Assembly (NCBI GenBank): GCA_023266715.1
Contig: JAHFPK010000121.1
Location: forward strand, 2,715-7,932
Direction: 5' to 3'
Source: Hyphomicrobiales bacterium
GTDB lineage: Bacteria > Pseudomonadota > Alphaproteobacteria > Rhizobiales > Aestuariivirgaceae
Length of the DNA stretch: 5,218 bases
The translations under genes were made by a program, and so were the position numbers. Positions 1-5,218 of this stretch are shown one piece after another. Each line of letters opens with the position of its first letter. The stretch's first letter is position 1. The notes under the pieces were generated by a model. That model was not told the DNA's origin. It made no database searches and worked only from the letters and a program-made list of their open reading frames with translations.

Positions 1-986
1 GCTGCATAGAGAATGCAGCCCGCCGCATCCTTGCGCGTAGTCTCACCTCGATCGCAAGCTGCGGCCACGGCATAGACATAGGCTCGTGTCGCACTCAAGC
101 TGACATACATGTCGGCGAGTTTGCCCTGCATGAGTTGGAATTCGCCAATGGCTTTGCCGAATTGTTTACGTTCGTGGATATAGGGGACGACCACATCAAG
201 ACAGGCCGCCATGATACCGAGGGGACCTGCCGACAACACGACACGTTCATAGTCGAGGCCAGACATCAGAATGCGAACCCCTTCGCCTTCCGCGCCGAGC
301 CGGTTCTCGAACGGTATCTCGCAATCCTTAAAGACGAGTTCGCAGGTGTTGGAACCGCGCATGCCGAGCTTGTCGAGCTTTGGCGACCGCGAAAATCCGG
401 ACATAGTGCCTTCGACCAGAAAGGCGGTGATGCCTTTCGCGCCCGCATTCGGATCTGTCTTGGCGTAAACGACAAGCGTATTTGCGTCAGGGCCGTTGGT
501 GATCCACATCTTGCGGCCGCTGAGGATGTAACGGTCGTTGCGCTTTTCGGCCCTGAGCTTCATCGAGACCACATCCGAGCCCGACTCGGACTCAGACATG
601 GCAAGCGCTCCCACATGTTCACCCGAAATGAGCTTTGGCAGAAAGCGCCGCTTCTGTTCCACAGTTCCATGGCGATTGATCTGGTTGACACAGAGATTGG
701 AATGCGCGGCGTAGGACAGGCCCACGGAAGCTGAAGCGCGACTCAATTCTTCCACTGCCACACAATGGGCGAGGTAACCCAGCCCCGCGCCGCCGTACTC
801 TTCGCTTGCCGTGATGCCGAGAAGGCCAAGTTCCCCCATTTCCTTCCAGAGATGCATGGGAAACTGGTTGCTGCGGTCGATATCAGCAGCAAGCGGGGCC
901 ACGCGCTCGCGGGCAAAGCGGCGTACACTCTCCCGCAGCATTTCGGTATCGCTGTTTGTTGCGTAGATCAGACCAGATTCATACAT
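1..986 (-). CDS. ivd: Isovaleryl-CoA dehydrogenase (acyl-CoA dehydrogenase family), C-terminus beyond the window
   Basis: An FAD flavoenzyme that oxidises isovaleryl-CoA to 3-methylcrotonyl-CoA, the third step of leucine breakdown, passing electrons to ETF in the cytoplasm. The minus-strand frame is open from ATG at 986 to the left edge: 328 codons of a family usually about 390 long, so roughly the last 60 residues are missing. Visible in order: N-terminal helical domain (about 6-116), middle beta domain with the FAD-contact stretch AMSESESGSDVVSM (129-142) and WITNGP (161-166), and the C-terminal helical domain. The segment GLDYERVVLSAGPLG (243-257) matches the position where human IVD carries its catalytic base, making E247 the likely base; this placement separates IVD from most other acyl-CoA dehydrogenases. 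FGKAIGEFQLMQGKLADMY (276-294) is also very IVD-like. GGAAAG lies 6 nt before the ATG. The gene diverges from bkdA1, which fits a leucine pathway role. The name liuA is an alternative. A related short branched-chain dehydrogenase is possible but less likely. Confidence 0.92.
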   Translation of the reverse strand, partial: MYESGLIYATNSDTEMLRESVRRFARERVAPLAADIDRSNQFPMHLWKEMGELGLLGITASEEYGGAGLGYLAHCVAVEELSRASASVGLSYAAHSNLCVNQINRHGTVEQKRRFLPKLISGEHVGALAMSESESGSDVVSMKLRAEKRNDRYILSGRKMWITNGPDANTLVVYAKTDPNAGAKGITAFLVEGTMSGFSRSPKLDKLGMRGSNTCELVFKDCEIPFENRLGAEGEGVRILMSGLDYERVVLSAGPLGIMAACLDVVVPYIHERKQFGKAIGEFQLMQGKLADMYVSLSATRAYVYAVAAACDRGETTRKDAAGCILYA

Positions 987-1090
987 TTATTGCTTTCCGA
1001 GAAAACCGGTCCCCTGCTGACATTACCGTGATTGCGGCCTAATTCAAATCGGGAGTAGCATGGGTTAAACAGCAACGAGAGCCGCTTGCC
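987..1090. promoter_or_regulatory. Divergent intergenic region between ivd and bkdA1
   Basis: These 104 bp separate two divergent start codons, so promoters and operators for both transcripts should lie here or just inside the genes. Only weak sigma-70-like matches are visible. Toward ivd, TTGAAT (complement of 1042-1047) and TAATGT (complement of 1020-1025) are 16 nt apart. Toward bkdA1, TTGCGG (1032-1037) and TAGCAT (1056-1061) are 18 nt apart. The two candidate pairs overlap, which would allow competition or joint control. I see no convincing palindromic operator for an Lrp-type BkdR or a MerR-type LiuR regulator. The role as a control region is inferred from gene orientation, and the individual boxes are guesses. 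Confidence 0.55.
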
Positions 1091-2341
1091 ATGAAGCACG
1101 ACTCCTCACTCCGCCTGCATATTCCTGAATCGCGGTTCAGGCCCGGTGACGTGCCGGATTTCAATTATCTCGATTTACCGAAAGCGGGCGATGCCAAGCG
1201 TCCGGCAATTGATGCCAAAGCTTCCCAAACACGCGATCTTGCCTATGGACTGGTGCGGGTGATTGACGATCAAGGAGTACCGATAGGCCCATGGGACCCG
1301 AAGCTCGATCCCGAAACTCTGCGCAAGGGTCTTCGCTACATGCTGCAAACGCGGGTGTTCGATGATCGCATGTTCAAGGCGCAGCGTCAGGGCAAGACGC
1401 CATTCTACATGAAATGCACCGGCGAGGAGGCGGTGTCCGTGGCCCAGGCGCTGGCCATCAATCGCGATGACATGTGTTTTGCCTCCTATCGCCAGCAGGG
1501 CCTGCTGGTCGCGCGGGACTGGCCGGTATTCGATCTCATGTGCCAGATCTATTCAAATGGACTCGATCGCTTGAAAGGGCGGCAACTGCCGGTGCTCTAC
1601 TCTGTACGGGAAGCTGGCTTTTTTTCGCTCTCCGGCAATCTTGGAACACAGTTTCCACAGGCGGTGGGCTGGGCCATGGCTTCGGCCTACAAGCGTGATA
1701 CCAAGATTGCTGCGGCCTGGATCGGCGAGGGCGCTTCGGCGGAGGGTGATTTCCATCAAGCGCTTACATTCGCTGCAGTCTATCATGCGCCAGTCATTCT
1801 CAACCTCGTCAACAACCAATGGGCGATCTCATCGAGCCAGGGCGTTGCGGGCGGGGAGGAAACAACCTTCGCTTCGCGCGCCGTGGGCTTCGGCTTTCCC
1901 GGCATTCGCGTTGACGGCAATGATTTTCTCGCCGTCTATGCGGTGTCGCGCTGGGCCGCCGAGCGGGCGCGCAGCAATCATGGTCCCACCCTCATTGAAC
2001 ATTTTACCTATCGCGCCGCACCGCACTCAACCAGCGACGATCCGAGCCGCTACCGCCCCGGCGACGAATACCAGCACTGGCCGCTGGGCGATCCGATTAT
2101 TCGACTCAAGGCGCATCTCTTGCGCATCGGCGAATGGGACGAAGCGCGCCATGCCGCGCTCACGGCTGAACTTGAAGAACAGGTTGATACTGCAAACAAG
2201 AAGGCACAGAAGCTTGGTGTTCATGGCGGCGGTCCCTATCATGATCCCAGCACCATGTTTGAAGATGTTTACAAGGAAATGCCTTGGCATCTGCGCGAGC
2301 AGCAGGCGGAATTGGCGCACTTCAAGGAGAAAAAACCTTGA
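1091..2341 (+). CDS. bkdA1: Branched-chain 2-oxoacid dehydrogenase E1 component, alpha subunit
   Basis: The thiamine-diphosphate (TPP) subunit of the branched-chain 2-oxoacid dehydrogenase complex. With E1 beta it decarboxylates the 2-oxo acids from valine, leucine and isoleucine and transfers the acyl group to the E2 lipoyl arm. The protein is 416 aa, close to the about 410 aa of Pseudomonas BkdA1, including a similar N-terminal extension of about 70 residues. YRQQG (133-137) is the usual cofactor-side motif. The TPP/Mg motif runs from GEGASAEGDF (212-221) to VNNQWAIS (240-247). RAAPHSTSDDPSRYR (308-322) is the conserved loop that carries the phosphorylated serines in the mammalian enzyme, with H312 as likely active-site histidine. 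The C-terminal MFEDVYKEMPWHLR (389-402) is characteristic. An in-frame TAA at 1040 and no better start support ATG 1091, preceded by a modest CGAGAG 9 nt upstream. It is the first gene of the operon. The motif has GEG rather than GDG, which human E1 alpha also shows, so activity is expected. Confidence 0.97.
   Translation: MKHDSSLRLHIPESRFRPGDVPDFNYLDLPKAGDAKRPAIDAKASQTRDLAYGLVRVIDDQGVPIGPWDPKLDPETLRKGLRYMLQTRVFDDRMFKAQRQGKTPFYMKCTGEEAVSVAQALAINRDDMCFASYRQQGLLVARDWPVFDLMCQIYSNGLDRLKGRQLPVLYSVREAGFFSLSGNLGTQFPQAVGWAMASAYKRDTKIAAAWIGEGASAEGDFHQALTFAAVYHAPVILNLVNNQWAISSSQGVAGGEETTFASRAVGFGFPGIRVDGNDFLAVYAVSRWAAERARSNHGPTLIEHFTYRAAPHSTSDDPSRYRPGDEYQHWPLGDPIIRLKAHLLRIGEWDEARHAALTAELEEQVDTANKKAQKLGVHGGGPYHDPSTMFEDVYKEMPWHLREQQAELAHFKEKKP
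2324..2329 (+). promoter_or_regulatory. Strong ribosome binding site that fixes the bkdA2 start at TTG
   Basis: AAGGAG inside the last codons of bkdA1 sits 8 nt before TTG at 2338, an ideal distance. It is 17 nt before the next in-frame ATG at 2347, which is too far, and it lies downstream of the in-frame ATG at 2284. This makes TTG 2338 the best start. Confidence 0.75.
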
Positions 2342-3351
2342 CCTCGATGAACATGGTGCAGGCGCTCAATTCAGCCATGGACGTGATGCTCGCCCGTGAC
2401 ACCAACGTGCTGATCTTCGGTGAGGATGTAGGCTTCTTCGGTGGCGTGTTCCGCGTAACTGAAGGATTACAGCAACGCTATGGCGAGCAGCGCGTGTTCG
2501 ATGCACCGATCGCCGAAAGTGGACAGATTGCCGTGGCGATTGGCATGGGAGCCTATGGATTGCGTCCGGTGGTTGAATGCCAATTCGCTGATTACATCTA
2601 TCCGGCCTTTGACCAGCTTGTCTCGGAAGCGGCACGCCTGCGTTATCGCTCGGCGGGAGAATTCAATGCGCCGATCACCGTGCGGGCACCCTATGGCGGC
2701 GGCATTTTCGGTGGCCAGACCCACAGCCAGAGTCCGGAAGGCCTGTTCACCCATGTCTGTGGTCTCAAGACCGTGATCCCGTCCAACCCCTATGATGCCA
2801 AGGGGCTGTTGATCAGCGCCATCGAGGACGATGATCCGGTGCTGTTCTTCGAGCCGAAGCGGCTCTATGCCGGACCCTTCGACGGCCATTATGAAAAGCC
2901 GGTAGAGACCTGGGCGAAACATCCGGCAGGCGAAGTTCCGGCTGGATATTATGCGATCCCGCTTGGCAAGGCGGCAGTGGCGCGGGCAGGCGAGGCGCTC
3001 ACCATTCTGGCCTATGGCACCATGGTGCATGTGGCGCTTGCAGCCGCTGCCGAGACCGGGGTGGACGCGGAAATCCTTGATCTCCGTTCTTTGATGCCGA
3101 TGGACATCGAGGCGATCACGGCCTCGGTTGAGAAAACTGGACGCTGCCTGATCGTGCACGAAGCAACCCGTACCAGCGGTTATGGTGCAGAGCTTTCAGC
3201 CCTGGTGCAGGAACGCTGCTTTTATCACTTGGAAGCACCAATCCTGCGCGTCACCGGGTGGGACACGCCATACCCCCGCGAGTTCGAGTGGGAATATTTC
3301 CCGGGGCCGCTTAGGGTAGCTGAAGCGATCCGCAAGATCATGGCAGGGTGA
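2338..3351 (+). CDS. bkdA2: Branched-chain 2-oxoacid dehydrogenase E1 component, beta subunit
   Basis: Partner of BkdA1 in the alpha2-beta2 E1 decarboxylase; it contributes the pyrimidine side of the TPP site and the surface that docks onto E2. From TTG at 2338 the protein is 337 aa, matching Pseudomonas BkdA2 (about 339). Visible motifs: IFGEDVGFFGGVFR (26-39), FDAPIAESG (54-62) with E60 as the likely glutamate contacting the TPP aminopyrimidine, YGGGIFGGQTHSQSPE (119-134) with H129 as probable catalytic histidine, and the C-terminal transketolase-type domain from about 205, including DLRSLMPMD (248-256), HEATRTSGYGAE (274-285) and VTGWDTPYP (305-313). TTG overlaps the bkdA1 stop as TTGA, a 4-bp overlap typical of translational coupling that would favour equal subunit amounts. 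The in-frame ATG at 2284 would add 18 residues unlike the family and force a 58-bp overlap. ATG 2347 is the only other serious choice and loses three residues. Function is secure; the start is less so. Confidence 0.96.
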   Translation: MTSMNMVQALNSAMDVMLARDTNVLIFGEDVGFFGGVFRVTEGLQQRYGEQRVFDAPIAESGQIAVAIGMGAYGLRPVVECQFADYIYPAFDQLVSEAARLRYRSAGEFNAPITVRAPYGGGIFGGQTHSQSPEGLFTHVCGLKTVIPSNPYDAKGLLISAIEDDDPVLFFEPKRLYAGPFDGHYEKPVETWAKHPAGEVPAGYYAIPLGKAAVARAGEALTILAYGTMVHVALAAAAETGVDAEILDLRSLMPMDIEAITASVEKTGRCLIVHEATRTSGYGAELSALVQERCFYHLEAPILRVTGWDTPYPREFEWEYFPGPLRVAEAIRKIMAG

Positions 3352-3357
3352 AGCAAG

Positions 3358-4584
3358 ATGGGCCGTTTTGTTTTCAAGCTTCCCGATGTGGGCGAAGGCG
3401 TTGCCGAAGCCGAGATTGTGAAATGGCATGCTGCCGTTGGTGATGACATTCGTGAAGAGCAACCGCTTGTCGACATCATGACCGACAAGGCGACGGTGGA
3501 GATTGTTTCTCCGGTATCGGGGCGCATCGTTTCGCGCAACGGTGAAGAAGGCAGCAAGCTTGCCGTAGGTTCCGAATTCGTCGTATTCGAGGTGGAAGGC
3601 GGTGAGGCCGCAGTACCGCCTGAATCAGTTGCCGTAATCGCCAAACAGGTCAAGCCTGCGGCCAGGCCCAAACCAACGGGAAAAGCGCTGGCCCCGCCCG
3701 CTGTCCGTGCTCGTGCAGCAGCTCTTGGCATTGATCTTTCCTCAATTACAGGGTCCGGACCTGCAGGCCAAATTCAGCATAGCGACCTTGATGCGGCCCT
3801 GGTTGCAAGGCAGGGCGCGGCTCCCCCTTCCGCAAAACCAGTGATGGGCGCCAAGGAAGAGGGCGCCGAAGATATCAAAATTTTTGGCCTCCGGCGTCGC
3901 ATCGCCGAACGCATGCAGGATGCCAAGCGGCGAATTCCGCATTTCGCCTATGTTGAAGAGGTCGATGTGACGGACCTAGAGGCTTTGCGGGCTGAACTCA
4001 ATGCCGCGCTAGATGCGCGCGGCCATCTCACGGTGCTTGCGTTTTTGATCCGTGCCTTGGTCAAAGCCATTGCTGACCATCCCGGCGTTAATGCACATTT
4101 CGATGATGCGGAAGGCGTAATCCGCCGCTTCACGTCTGTTCATGCCGGCATTGCCACGCAGACCGGGCGCGGACTGCTGGTGCCGGTGATCCATCACGCC
4201 GAAACCATGGACCTATGGCAAATAGCGGCGGAAATTGTGCGATTGAGCCAAGCCGCACGGTCGGGCAAGTCATCGCGCGAAGAACTTACCGGTTCGACGA
4301 TCACCGTCACCAGCCTTGGGGCATTGGGCGGCATCGCCGCGACGCCAATCATCAATCCACCGGAGGTGGCGGTGATCGGCGTCAACCGCATTGCTGAGCG
4401 CCCGATGGTGCAGGGCGGCGCAATCGTCATCCGCAAAATGATGAACCTGTCATCGTCCTTCGATCATCGCATCGTCGACGGCTTCGACGCAGCGGCATTG
4501 ATCAAGGCGGTGAAAGACGGCCTCGAAGCTCCAACATCACTTGTCACGGTGCCTTTGCCGGCGACCGGCGTAAGGGAGCATTAG
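3358..4584 (+). CDS. bkdB: Branched-chain 2-oxoacid dehydrogenase E2 component (lipoamide acyltransferase)
   Basis: The structural core of the complex: its swinging lipoyl arm takes the acyl group from E1 and transfers it to CoA, producing isobutyryl-, 2-methylbutyryl- or isovaleryl-CoA. The protein is 408 aa. A single lipoyl domain (about 2-80) carries the lipoylation site K44 in DIMTDKATVEI (39-49). A short Ala/Pro/Lys linker follows. The peripheral subunit-binding domain (about 111-148) shows APPAVRARAAALGIDL and GSGPAGQIQHSDLD. The acyltransferase domain (about 172-398) includes RRRIAERM (179-186), TSLGALGGIAATPIINPPE (318-336) and the catalytic SSFDHRIVDGFDAA (366-379), with H370 and D374 as the expected active-site pair. 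Identity as branched-chain rather than pyruvate E2 rests mainly on the neighbouring E1 genes. It starts 6 bp after bkdA2, with AGGG (3345-3348) 9 nt before the ATG. All key residues are present. An E3 partner is required but is not encoded in this window. Confidence 0.96.
   Translation: MGRFVFKLPDVGEGVAEAEIVKWHAAVGDDIREEQPLVDIMTDKATVEIVSPVSGRIVSRNGEEGSKLAVGSEFVVFEVEGGEAAVPPESVAVIAKQVKPAARPKPTGKALAPPAVRARAAALGIDLSSITGSGPAGQIQHSDLDAALVARQGAAPPSAKPVMGAKEEGAEDIKIFGLRRRIAERMQDAKRRIPHFAYVEEVDVTDLEALRAELNAALDARGHLTVLAFLIRALVKAIADHPGVNAHFDDAEGVIRRFTSVHAGIATQTGRGLLVPVIHHAETMDLWQIAAEIVRLSQAARSGKSSREELTGSTITVTSLGALGGIAATPIINPPEVAVIGVNRIAERPMVQGGAIVIRKMMNLSSSFDHRIVDGFDAAALIKAVKDGLEAPTSLVTVPLPATGVREH
4572..4578 (+). 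promoter_or_regulatory. Ribosome binding site that fixes a TTG start for the GATase1-like gene
   Basis: AAGGGAG in the last codons of bkdB lies 8 nt before TTG at 4587. The next in-frame ATG (4632, codon 16) has no comparable site at proper spacing and would remove the conserved first strand of the protein, so this site decides the start. Confidence 0.7.
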
Positions 4585-4586
4585 CT

Positions 4587-5218
4587 TTGCCCAAAACAAG
4601 CAAGAAAATTCTGCTTATTGGCGAAACATGGATGAGCTCTGCCTCGCATTTCAAGGGGTTTGACCAGTTTGGCAGCGTCACCTTCCATTCCGGTGCGGAA
4701 CCTCTGGCCAAGGCACTTGCGGGAACGCCATTCGAATTGATCCATATGCCCGCCCATGAAGCGGTTGAAAAACTCCCCTTCGATATAGCCGGCTTGAGCG
4801 CCTTCGATGCCATCCTGCTGTCTGACATCGGCGCAAATTCACTGTTGCTCCATCCCGATGTCTGGCTGCGTGGAAAGCCAGTGCCAAACCGCCTCAAGCT
4901 CTTGCGCGATTGGACGGCTGGCGGAGGAGGGCTGGCCATGATCGGCGGCTATTTCAGTTTTCAGGGCATTGATGGCCGCGCCCGCTGGCATCGCACGGCG
5001 GTGGAGGAGGCTCTTCCCGTAGAATGCCTGCCCTATGACGACAGGATTGAAGTGCCGGAAGGGTTTAGGGCCGATGTACACAAACACATGACTCATCCCG
5101 TATTAAAAGGGATCGAAGGTGAATGGCCGCTTCTACTGGGCGCCAATGAAGTCAGGATCAAGAAGCTTGAAGGCGTTGAAGTCCTGGCAAGCCTTCCAGT
5201 GGAGCAGGGAGGGCACCC
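4587..5218 (+). CDS. GATase1-like protein (putative glutamine amidotransferase family PF07090/COG5426), C-terminus beyond the window
   Basis: An open frame from TTG 4587 to the right edge gives 210 codons of a family usually about 250 residues long. It resembles the PF07090 group annotated as putative glutamine amidotransferase, whose biochemical function is unknown to me. The recognisable order is KKILLIGETWMSSASHFKGFD (6-26, first strand and conserved G-E-T/S-W), FELIHMPAHEA (49-59), FDAILLSDIGANSLLL (73-88), LPNRL-like VPNRLKLLRDW (99-109), GGGGLAMIGGYFSFQGIDG (112-130), and VEEALPVECLPYDDR (139-153). These outline a flavodoxin-like class I GATase/ThuA-type fold. The position of the usual nucleophile elbow reads G-G-Y-F-S-F, with no cysteine; the only visible cysteine is C147. 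Classical glutaminase chemistry is therefore doubtful. It lies 2 bp after bkdB with its own strong ribosome binding site, so it is almost certainly cotranscribed with bkd. No signal peptide or membrane segment is seen. Family call is fairly sure; function is unknown. Confidence 0.85.
   Translation, partial: MPKTSKKILLIGETWMSSASHFKGFDQFGSVTFHSGAEPLAKALAGTPFELIHMPAHEAVEKLPFDIAGLSAFDAILLSDIGANSLLLHPDVWLRGKPVPNRLKLLRDWTAGGGGLAMIGGYFSFQGIDGRARWHRTAVEEALPVECLPYDDRIEVPEGFRADVHKHMTHPVLKGIEGEWPLLLGANEVRIKKLEGVEVLASLPVEQGGH

Noticed and set aside
135..734. A 199-codon plus-strand open frame opposite ivd
   Set aside because: It lies wholly antisense to a gene with clear acyl-CoA dehydrogenase motifs, its translation resembles no family I know, and long antisense frames are common at this GC content.
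1030..1050. Possible inverted repeat with GATT and AATC ends as an Lrp or BkdR operator
   Set aside because: Only the four outer base pairs match; the inside does not, and it does not fit the known Lrp-type consensus well.
1616..1626. Run of T residues (TTTTTTT) within bkdA1 as a possible frameshift or termination site
   Set aside because: The frame reads through with intact conserved sequence (GFFSLSGNLG), and no GC-rich stem precedes it.
2284..2337. ATG 2284 as the start of bkdA2
   Set aside because: It would add 18 residues not typical of the family, overlap bkdA1 by 58 bp and ignore the well-placed ribosome binding site before TTG 2338.
1641..2399. A 252-codon plus-strand open frame overlapping bkdA1
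   Set aside because: Its product is rich in Arg, Ala, Pro and Ser, as expected of an out-of-frame reading, and it shares the strand with a complete, well-conserved gene.
2467..3159. A 230-codon minus-strand open frame opposite bkdA2
   Set aside because: Antisense to strongly conserved E1 beta sequence, with no recognisable domain and no convincing ribosome binding site.
3345..3360. Terminator or processing hairpin between bkdA2 and bkdB
   Set aside because: The 6-bp gap holds no stem-loop or T-run; the genes look simply cotranscribed.
3225..3731. A 168-codon minus-strand open frame across the bkdA2-bkdB junction
   Set aside because: Low-complexity Ser/Thr/Ala translation, antisense to two real genes; no support as a gene.

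Overview
The window reads as an ordinary chromosomal catabolic locus of an alphaproteobacterium. Moderately high GC, tightly packed genes and bkd proteins of the Pseudomonas/rhizobial type point that way, and a Brucella/Ochrobactrum-like or other Hyphomicrobiales genome is my best guess. That assignment is inference; there is no rRNA or other marker gene here.

Layout: positions 1-986 hold, on the minus strand, the N-terminal 328 codons of an acyl-CoA dehydrogenase of the isovaleryl-CoA dehydrogenase type; the gene runs off the left edge. A 104-bp divergent intergenic region (987-1090) follows. From 1091 to the right edge lies a compact plus-strand operon: bkdA1 (E1 alpha), bkdA2 (E1 beta), bkdB (lipoylated E2), then the first 210 codons of a GATase1-like (PF07090/COG5426-type) protein that runs off the right edge. 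Junctions are a 4-bp overlap, a 6-bp gap and a 2-bp gap. No E3 (lipoamide dehydrogenase) gene and no regulator gene lies inside the window.

How the genes fit together: the bkd complex oxidatively decarboxylates the 2-oxo acids derived from leucine, isoleucine and valine to branched-chain acyl-CoAs. Isovaleryl-CoA, the leucine-derived product, is the substrate of the divergently encoded dehydrogenase, so two consecutive steps of leucine breakdown flank one shared control region. The odd member is the GATase1-like gene, which has no known role in this pathway and lacks a cysteine at the expected nucleophile position.

Two genes (bkdA2 and the GATase1-like gene) are best started at TTG codons, each preceded by a strong Shine-Dalgarno sequence. 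I see no mobile elements, RNA genes, CRISPR arrays, repeats of note or convincing terminators. I found no clear evidence of a wholly new system; the points most worth checking are the GATase1-like gene and its association with bkd.
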